DNA of 64,000 nt from Gluconobacter kondonii. Lineage in GTDB: Bacteria; Pseudomonadota; Alphaproteobacteria; Acetobacterales; Acetobacteraceae. Below are positions 58,381-64,000 of this stretch, piece after piece (position 1 is the stretch's first letter; every line of letters begins with the position of its first letter). A program made the translations under genes and the position numbers. The DNA lies in assembly GCF_002723995.1 (NCBI RefSeq), contig NZ_BEWP01000009.1:45177-109176 (forward strand), read 5' to 3'. The notes below the pieces were generated by a model. That model saw nothing but the letters and a program-made list of their open reading frames with translations, did no database searches and was not told where the DNA came from.

Positions 58381-59436
58381 ATGGCAAGAAAGCACAATTT
58401 GGGTAACCTGATTTCTGCGCAATCATTGCCTACAAACAAAACGCAAGAAGCCTCGCCAACGTCGCTGTCAGGTTCTTACCGCAGTAGCGGAGCACTCGGG
58501 TCGGTAGCGAAGAGCCTTGGGTCTCTTCGCCAAAAGGCAGACGAAGCAGCTGAGCTTGAAAATCTCCTAAAGACAGGCGCGACAATCATCGAGTTGTCGC
58601 CAGTCCTTGTCGAAACATCCTTCGTCTCAGACCGTATGCCTGGTAATGAAGAGGCATACCTACAACTACGAGACGCGATTAAGAACACAGGCCAGCTCTC
58701 TCCGATTTTGGTCCGCCCACACCCCACTAAAGCAGGTCATTATCAAACCGCATATGGCCATCGTCGTTTACGTGCGTGCCGTGAGTTAGGCTTGAGTGTC
58801 AAAGCTGCGGTGAAGGAATTATCGGATCACGACCTCATTATCGCTCAGGGGCAGGAAAATAGCGCACGGGCAGATCTCTCATTCATTGAGAGAGCGACAT
58901 TTGCCCGCAGACTTCTTGAACGAGGGTATGAGCGCTCCACGATTATGACTGCTCTCAACACCGACAAAACAGCGCTATCGCGTATGCTCTCGGTGTCCGA
59001 AGCTATTCCGCCCATCTTAATTGAGTGGCTTGGCCCTTGTCCGAGCATCGGCCGCCCACGCTGGCAAGAGCTGGCCGAAAATCTCAAGGCGTCGCCAAAT
59101 CAGAAATCGTGGGAAGCTTTTATCGAGGCTTCCGGAAAAACCGAAGACGTGGATAAATTTGCCGAAATACTTGAGCGGGTTCAGGGCAAAGCTAGACAAG
59201 CGGGCCAATTGGAAAAACAGAGCACTAAGCTGTTGAATGACGCGGCCTCAGCGGCGCGTTGGGTATCGACCGATAAATTTCTCTCAATCGATCTAGAAGC
59301 AAAAAAGCGGGCCACGAATCTTGTATTCAAATCGGCTGACGCATCTGAGTTTGCAAGCTTCGTTATGACTGCGGTTCCCGATCTTTACGAGCAGTTTAAA
59401 GCCCAGACGATCGAAAAGGATAAACCCAAGAACTAA
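58381..59436 (+). CDS. repB: plasmid partitioning protein RepB (ParB type, repABC family)
   Basis: 351 residues from the ATG at 58381, with GGAG 8 bases upstream (a GTG at 58372 is in frame). ELSPVLVETSFVSDRMPGNE opens the ParB domain, TAYGHRRLRACRELGLSVKA (~122-141) is the CTP-binding motif and AQGQENSARADLSFIERATF the next conserved block; a helix-turn-helix (IMTALNTDKTALSRMLSVSE) follows. It should load at the three palindromes beside it. In true repABC operons repC follows in the same direction; here the initiator converges instead. Confidence 0.93.
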   Translation: MARKHNLGNLISAQSLPTNKTQEASPTSLSGSYRSSGALGSVAKSLGSLRQKADEAAELENLLKTGATIIELSPVLVETSFVSDRMPGNEEAYLQLRDAIKNTGQLSPILVRPHPTKAGHYQTAYGHRRLRACRELGLSVKAAVKELSDHDLIIAQGQENSARADLSFIERATFARRLLERGYERSTIMTALNTDKTALSRMLSVSEAIPPILIEWLGPCPSIGRPRWQELAENLKASPNQKSWEAFIEASGKTEDVDKFAEILERVQGKARQAGQLEKQSTKLLNDAASAARWVSTDKFLSIDLEAKKRATNLVFKSADASEFASFVMTAVPDLYEQFKAQTIEKDKPKN

Positions 59437-60458
59437 GAAGAAACGGGGGGCGGGGAGGGCGATAACACGAGCCCTCGCTCGGTCACGGCAACCTTTGCGG
59501 AACGATAAGCAGCGAGTGCAAGCCCCAAAGGTTCTTTAAATTCAGCCTTGAATGATTTGAGCGTTTTAAATTCTGTACCGAATTGCTTCCATAGTGAACC
59601 CCAGCCTACAGGAGTATCCCCCTGAAGGGCATGTAATCGGAATGCCAACCAGAGATATGCATCAATAGCTCTTGGCGAGTTCTGTATGTCACGAATGGCA
59701 GCGCGGTCGATAAGAATGGGATGTCTTTGCAGCTCTCGATAGAAAGCTTCTGAAAGCACGACTGTCTCAATCATGCGAGTATTTCTTTTCGTTCTAGGAT
59801 CTACTTCTCCAACGTAACGAAATGACTCAACGAGACGCTCGTTGACAACTACGCCTTCGCGGTCGTTTCCAAACTTAAAGTCCACGGTGCAAGTCGCCAG
59901 CCTTTCGATTTGCTCGACCAACTTTTTGCTAATAGGACCCCCGCGACTAAGTCCCATTCTTTTGAGTAGAGAGGCAGGAGATTTTGCTAGCGAGATTTCC
60001 CGTGACCCCGTTTCAAGAGCCTCGGACTGCCAGTCAATCAAGAGCAATCTTGCGATTGTCCCGCACGGAACTGACAGTTTTTCAGTTGAATCGTCATCTC
60101 GCAGTCGAACACCTGGTCGGACGAGCAATTGAGCAAAGTCCGTTTTTATTAGCCAGTCTTCGCCTGGTTTTCGTTCTCGGTGGGGGAGGCCAGCAAGGCA
60201 CCATGCGCTATAACTATAGCCTATTGAACTGCCGCCCTCTATTTCGCGAATCAAAGATGATGCAGCGGCATCGACAATCTTACGTCCGGATCTGCCTGCA
60301 ACAACGTCAAGTATTGGGTCAGCCATAGCGGCAGCGTCGCTATCTTTTTCTAACGAATGGCTCTGAGCGATTTTGATAGCATCTTGAGGGCCGTGTACTT
60401 CTACAAGCTCGTGAATTGATCTGAACAGATCGTGCTGCGACTTAGCGTTAGTGTGCAT
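59433..60458 (-). CDS. replication initiator, RepA_C (RPA) type
   Basis: A 341-residue protein. LARLLLIDWQSEALETGSRE-type and SPASLLKRMGLSRGGPISKK segments, then IETVVLSEAFYRELQRHPIL, LIDRAAIRDIQNSPRAIDAY and LWLAFRLHALQGDTPVGWGS are typical of plasmid RepA_C initiators seen in acetic acid bacteria. It would bind the iterons directly upstream (60521-60899). The gene overlaps the 3' end of repB by 4 bp, tail to tail. It is not RepC of repABC. Confidence 0.87.
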   Translation of the reverse strand: MHTNAKSQHDLFRSIHELVEVHGPQDAIKIAQSHSLEKDSDAAAMADPILDVVAGRSGRKIVDAAASSLIREIEGGSSIGYSYSAWCLAGLPHRERKPGEDWLIKTDFAQLLVRPGVRLRDDDSTEKLSVPCGTIARLLLIDWQSEALETGSREISLAKSPASLLKRMGLSRGGPISKKLVEQIERLATCTVDFKFGNDREGVVVNERLVESFRYVGEVDPRTKRNTRMIETVVLSEAFYRELQRHPILIDRAAIRDIQNSPRAIDAYLWLAFRLHALQGDTPVGWGSLWKQFGTEFKTLKSFKAEFKEPLGLALAAYRSAKVAVTERGLVLSPSPPPVSS

Positions 60459-60520
60459 AATGCGATTTCCAGCAGATCTTCAATGACCTCAGAAACACAC
60501 ATCGTCAGAGCCTTGTCGAT

Positions 60521-60899
60521 GTGTTCGTTGCTTTCCCTTCCAGATGTGTTCGGTGCCTGCCTGTTTCATCTAGCGTGATTGTGTTTCTTGCCTACAAAAC
60601 AATAAAAAAATTATATTGTTATTATATTGTTTCGTCGGCAGGGAACACGTTGATAAATCTGTAACCTACTGAAAAAACTTCTTCTTTTTTTTTAGGAAAT
60701 TATCGCTGTAGGCAAAAAACACTTCATCAATTTAGGTTTTGAACGTGTGTTTTCCGAAGAAAACTGTGCTGGTAGGCAGCGAACACAGGGAAAACCTAAC
60801 GACTTGTGGAAAGCATCGAACACAACTTTTGGTGGTTTTTCACGGTCGGGAACGAACACATCGTCCTCCCCGATCGATTCGCTGGTAGGCAGTTAACAC
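60521..60899. other. iteron-type replication origin
   Basis: Nine copies of a 15-bp motif near GTAGGCAGCGAACAC. Six face right, at 60634, 60708, 60772, 60809, 60845 and 60885, several degenerate. Three face left, at 60521, 60546 and 60581. Between the two sets is AT-rich DNA (60600-60633, with TTATATTGTTATTATATTG) suitable for melting. The array lies directly upstream of the initiator gene. Spacing of the right-facing copies is about 36-40 bp near the end. Confidence 0.82.
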
Positions 60900-60943
60900 A
60901 TATGACGGCATGAAACAGATGGCCGTGTTCAGGTAGCCTGACG

Positions 60944-62392
60944 TCAAAACCGGGTCCGCCCAGGATGTTTGGTCATGGCATCCTCAACCTCGATATATTT
61001 CTCCACGACGCCAAAGGTCTGATGGCGGGAGAAGCGCTTGAGCGAAACCAGATCGGTGCCATCCCGCGCGCCTGTCGTGATCGCGCCACGGCGCAGGCTG
61101 TGCCCGCTGAAATCCCCGGTCAGTCCCGCATCCGTGCACCGCTTCTGGATGATACGGGCCACAGACCGATCAGACAGCGCCTCAGTGCCCATGGAGGGCA
61201 GGGCAGGGGGCTCACCGGGCTCGGACGTTGGCGGTAGCCATATGCGCCGGAAAACAGGTCCTTTGGCGTCGTTAAGTCTGGTTGCGCGTAGCCAGGCCTC
61301 GTAAGCGCGGACCGGGCAGAGACCGGTAATCCCCCTCGGGATCGCTACCTCGACACCCTGACTGGTGCGATCGCCCTTTGAGCGGTCCAGCCGGATCCGC
61401 ATCCCGTCATCATCCAGCGCCACGTTCTCCAGGCACAGCGCCGCCACTTCGGACCGCCGCAGCGCGCCGGCAAAGCCGAGCAGAAGAATGGCCTTGTCGC
61501 GGATCCCCACGAGCTCCCTCGTATCGATCTGCTCAATAACGTCGCCCAGCAGATCCCAGGTCAGCCCCTTGACCTGACGGGACGTGCTTCCCGTCGACGT
61601 CCTGCGGATACCGGCAACAGTTTCGGAGACCAGAGCATGGGAGGTCGGGACGGGAACCTGGGCGATATGGTGCAGATAGCGCAGTGCGGCGCGATGAAGG
61701 TCGACCGTTGCGGGTCGCTTCTTCTGCAGCGCAAGATCAGCCAGGTAGGCAGCAACATCCTCGCTGCGGGCGGGTAGGGCAGGGAGTCCATGTCCTGCCG
61801 CCCATGCGCACCAGGAGCGCACGGCCGAGCGGTAGGTCCTGCGTGTGTTCATTGCCTTCGCGGCCCGGGAATAGGTCCTCGAGGCTTGCTCCGCCGTCAC
61901 CAGCGTCCCGTCATAGTCGGGCAGGGCCTCGTCGGTCAGGGCATCGAACCACTGCAGGACGGCGGAAGACTGCTGACCCAGAGGAGAGGCCAGAGGAACC
62001 AGCGTGACGGCCTGAGAGCCAGTTTTGCGCCGCTTGGCCGCTTTCGGCTTGAACCAGGCCACGAAGACAGGATCGGGTTCAAGATCCAGAGCGATTGCCA
62101 GATCGTGCCCGGAGGGCAGAGTGGTCACATGGGCACTGGCGATCGCCAAGGCGTCTTCAGCCGTCTCCACAGTGGTCGACAGGATCGTGTCCTCGGCAAA
62201 TTCGTTATGCCGGTATTCGATGCCGCGAATGACCAGAGACAGGCGAGGGGAGAAGCGGCCGGTCGAAAGAAGGGCGACTGCTTCTGTCAGATCGCCGGCA
62301 GGAAGCTGTTGTCGGGTCTTCCGGTCCAGCCGGTCGAGGAGGGCCTCACGGGCTGCGTCTGCCGAGCCTGCAATGTAAATATGGCTGAGCAT
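60944..62392 (-). CDS. tyrosine recombinase
   Basis: A 482-residue protein with GGAGG 5 bases before its ATG. The N-terminal ~130 residues are not recognised. A core-binding domain (RTYRSAVRSWCAWAAGHGLP) is followed by the catalytic domain: Arg in GALRRSEVAAL (~310), HxxR in GHSLRRGAIT (~430), FSRHQT (~452) and the Tyr in VEKYIE (~464). It ends 45 bp from the iteron array, which suits a resolvase that breaks down plasmid dimers; an integrase of an old mobile element is the alternative. Confidence 0.87.
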   Translation of the reverse strand: MLSHIYIAGSADAAREALLDRLDRKTRQQLPAGDLTEAVALLSTGRFSPRLSLVIRGIEYRHNEFAEDTILSTTVETAEDALAIASAHVTTLPSGHDLAIALDLEPDPVFVAWFKPKAAKRRKTGSQAVTLVPLASPLGQQSSAVLQWFDALTDEALPDYDGTLVTAEQASRTYSRAAKAMNTRRTYRSAVRSWCAWAAGHGLPALPARSEDVAAYLADLALQKKRPATVDLHRAALRYLHHIAQVPVPTSHALVSETVAGIRRTSTGSTSRQVKGLTWDLLGDVIEQIDTRELVGIRDKAILLLGFAGALRRSEVAALCLENVALDDDGMRIRLDRSKGDRTSQGVEVAIPRGITGLCPVRAYEAWLRATRLNDAKGPVFRRIWLPPTSEPGEPPALPSMGTEALSDRSVARIIQKRCTDAGLTGDFSGHSLRRGAITTGARDGTDLVSLKRFSRHQTFGVVEKYIEVEDAMTKHPGRTRF

Positions 62393-62816
62393 AAAAGCCT
62401 CCGTGAAACCTGAACCCGGCTCCTAATAGCACGAAGCCGGGGCAGGGCGGAGAGAAGAACAAACACTGACCAACGCCGTCTGGAAGAGGTGGACCCCATT
62501 TTTCGGACAGGTGTCTAAGCTCTCATGACCGTCATTAGGGGAGTGCAGTTGCAAGAAGCCTACACCATGACTGGTGTCTGGTGTGACCAAAAACTGATAG
62601 TGGACCTGACGGGTGTGCCGCGAGCCGATCGACGACGATTGATCATGCTCTCATCCGCGGGTTGGCTACCGCATTTCCCATTTCCGTCGTGGGCCTTCCT
62701 CTCTCTATAGACGGGCGTCGGTCGAAACCTGCCCCAGCTTACAACGAGGATTACCCATCTTGCCTGGTCTTCGCGGCACGCCCGTCAGGTCCGATGACCG
62801 GGCGAAGGAAGCCGTG
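62393..62816. other. non-coding region with IS remnant and a 22-bp inverted repeat
   Basis: About 420 bases with no gene. GGTGGACCCCATTTTTCGGA (from 62489) looks like an orphan insertion-sequence end, probably IS3-like. GGACCTGACGGGTGTGCCGC (from 62602) and an inverted partner ending at 62792 form a 22-bp repeat with one mismatch, about 150 bases apart. ATGACCGTCAT at 62524-62534 recurs as ATGACGGTCAT beyond the IS110 transposase (from 63983). Confidence 0.45.
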
Positions 62817-64000
62817 TCAGGTTGGTTGCACGCGGCGACCGATATCCCAGATGAAGCCGACCAGCTCGCGCGCGATCGCCGTGATTACTTTCGGCAAGGC
62901 TTTACCGGATGCCGCTAAAGTTCGGTAGCGCTGGCACAAGCGAACTTGCGCCTTCCATGCAATTGCCCTGATTTCCTCTGGCAAGTCCTCGACACGCGCC
63001 CGATAACGGCGCTCCTCGCGTGCCGGCAGACGGTATGACCAGGCTGCCTCAACCAGCATTGCGCGTGTTTCTCGGTTTCCGGTTTTTGTGATGGCGCCGC
63101 GACGGGTACGGGTGCCACTGGAAGCCTCTGATGGCACGAGACCAAGCCAGCCCATGAGTTGTTTGGGTGTTTCAAAACGGCTGAGGTCCCCGATTTCTGC
63201 AGCAAGAGTTATGGCCACGATGGGGCCGACACCGCGCAACGCCTGCAATGCCTTTACTACTGGCGCGAGTGACCAGCGCGGTAACGCCTCCATGAGCATG
63301 GTGTCCAGTCGATCGCAACGCTGCTGAGCTTCTTCAATGCGTCGGATGCTTTCACCCAAAATAAATTGCTGATGTGGTATTTCAAATGCCTGACTTCCCA
63401 GCCATCTCCAGTGCGCTTTTGTCCAGTTCGTACGACCGGTGAATTTACGCCCATGGCGCAACAGAAACCCCAGAAGCATCTGTCGGCTGGCAACAAGATC
63501 CTGTCTGACCTGGCGCCGACTGCGTACGAGGTCTCGCATAGCCTCGTGTGCCGGATCCGGGATCCAGATTGCCGTCAACTCACCCGATCGCAACAGTCGC
63601 GCCAACATTTCGGCGTCTCTCCTGTCCGTCTTCACCCTGTCGGCTGGCTTGCGCGGTATTACAGATGGGGCGATGACACTGCAGTCCATACCCATGCCCA
63701 GCAACTGGCGATGGATGCCGTACCCGCAGCCACCTGCCTCATAGCAAAAGTGGAGTGTCGCATCAGGCGTAGCCAGGCGCGACACCAGACGTCGTATGGC
63801 CTCGGGCGTGTTGAGAATTGTCCCGTGGAACCGGATTTCTCCCGATCGCCCATCGTCTGCAACAGCCACGGCAATCGTCTCTTTGTGGACATCCAGACCG
63901 ATGAATTTTATCGTCGACATTGTCATTCTCCTCTCGTGACAAAGTGAGCTTACGCTCCTCCTGACCTCGGAAGGCGAGGCAAATGACGGTCATTGGGTCT
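62524..64000 (-). mobile_element. IS110-family element (boundaries uncertain, right part outside window)
   Basis: It contains the IS110-type transposase 62817-63920. ATGACCGTCAT (62524) and ATGACGGTCAT (63983) flank it and may be subterminal sequences or target core. IS110-family elements lack long terminal repeats and use a guide (bridge) RNA from a non-coding end. The ~280-base region 62535-62816 downstream of the gene is the larger non-coding segment here. Confidence 0.5.
62817..63920 (-). CDS. IS110-family transposase (DEDD recombinase)
   Basis: 367 residues from the ATG at 63920 (GGAG upstream; an ATG at 63926 is also in frame). The N-terminal RuvC-like domain begins TIKFIGLDVHKETIAVAVAD, with CYEAGGCGYGIHRQL and KTDRRDAEMLARLL supplying Asp/Glu residues. 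The C-terminal domain has LRGVGPIVAITLAAEIGDLS, and SSGTRTRRGAITKTGNRETR carries the conserved Ser region. Full length, so probably functional. Confidence 0.93.
   Translation of the reverse strand: MSTIKFIGLDVHKETIAVAVADDGRSGEIRFHGTILNTPEAIRRLVSRLATPDATLHFCYEAGGCGYGIHRQLLGMGMDCSVIAPSVIPRKPADRVKTDRRDAEMLARLLRSGELTAIWIPDPAHEAMRDLVRSRRQVRQDLVASRQMLLGFLLRHGRKFTGRTNWTKAHWRWLGSQAFEIPHQQFILGESIRRIEEAQQRCDRLDTMLMEALPRWSLAPVVKALQALRGVGPIVAITLAAEIGDLSRFETPKQLMGWLGLVPSEASSGTRTRRGAITKTGNRETRAMLVEAAWSYRLPAREERRYRARVEDLPEEIRAIAWKAQVRLCQRYRTLAASGKALPKVITAIARELVGFIWDIGRRVQPT

Noticed and set aside
1..64000. tRNA or rRNA genes
   Set aside because: I saw no rRNA-like stretch and no cloverleaf with TTC-type arms in the intergenic regions, though a tRNA search tool was not available.

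Overview
The window looks like about 64 kb of a large, GC-rich conjugative plasmid from an alphaproteobacterium. An acetic acid bacterium (Acetobacteraceae: Acetobacter, Komagataeibacter, Gluconacetobacter or Gluconobacter type) is the best guess. The reasons are a RepA/RepB partition pair of the repABC type beside a separate RepA_C-type initiator, a MucR/Ros regulator, a MOBF relaxase, a DUF2312 (GapR-like) protein and an accessory gene content familiar from that family's plasmids. No chromosomal housekeeping gene, rRNA or tRNA was seen. The host assignment is an inference.

Layout. (1) 1-9 kb, transfer: the 3' part of a type IV coupling protein, a TrwC/TraI-like MOBF relaxase-helicase with a small partner, a PemK-like toxin-antitoxin pair, a candidate oriT/centromere region with six helically phased repeats, and a three-gene operon resembling stbABC or traKLM. 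(2) 9-12.7 kb: small plasmid proteins, ssb with two small membrane proteins, and two direct copies of a ~540-base non-coding sequence whose differences preserve hairpins. These are candidate structured RNAs. (3) 12,728-23,686: an IS66-family transposon with exact 8-bp target duplications. It carries tnpABC plus a MerR-regulated metal-efflux cargo (P1B ATPase and a czcCBA-like tripartite pump). (4) 23.7-40.4 kb: mostly leftward small plasmid genes, including an HD-GYP protein, a GapR-like protein, winged-helix proteins, a UvrD-like helicase, a Toprim protein, a secreted nuclease and many proteins without assigned function. (5) 40,437-44,480: a second IS66-family element with exact 8-bp duplications and a different cargo, a DUF6624-like secreted protein. 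(6) 44.5-56.7 kb: a leftward block with a ParB-nuclease-domain protein, DUF6878/DUF5983-like proteins, a 1,713-residue methylase-helicase of DarB type, MucR, and a PAPS-reductase-family protein with a Cys-rich partner. (7) 56.9-60.9 kb: replication and partition (three parS-like palindromes, repA, repB, a convergent RepA_C initiator, an iteron origin). (8) 60.9-64 kb: a tyrosine recombinase and an IS110-family element that runs off the window.

How it works together: regions 1, 7 and 8 supply transfer, replication, partition and perhaps multimer resolution. Ssb, the methylase-helicase and the ParB-like proteins resemble leading-region functions that protect incoming plasmid DNA. The two IS66 elements bring selectable cargo.

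Three recurring non-coding patterns stand out. They are the twin structured-RNA candidates, a CAAGTAAAAA motif at the promoters of ssb, a Toprim gene and an unknown gene, and eight GC-rich double-stem elements placed just upstream of leftward genes. They suggest plasmid-wide RNA or regulatory systems that protein-based annotation would miss.
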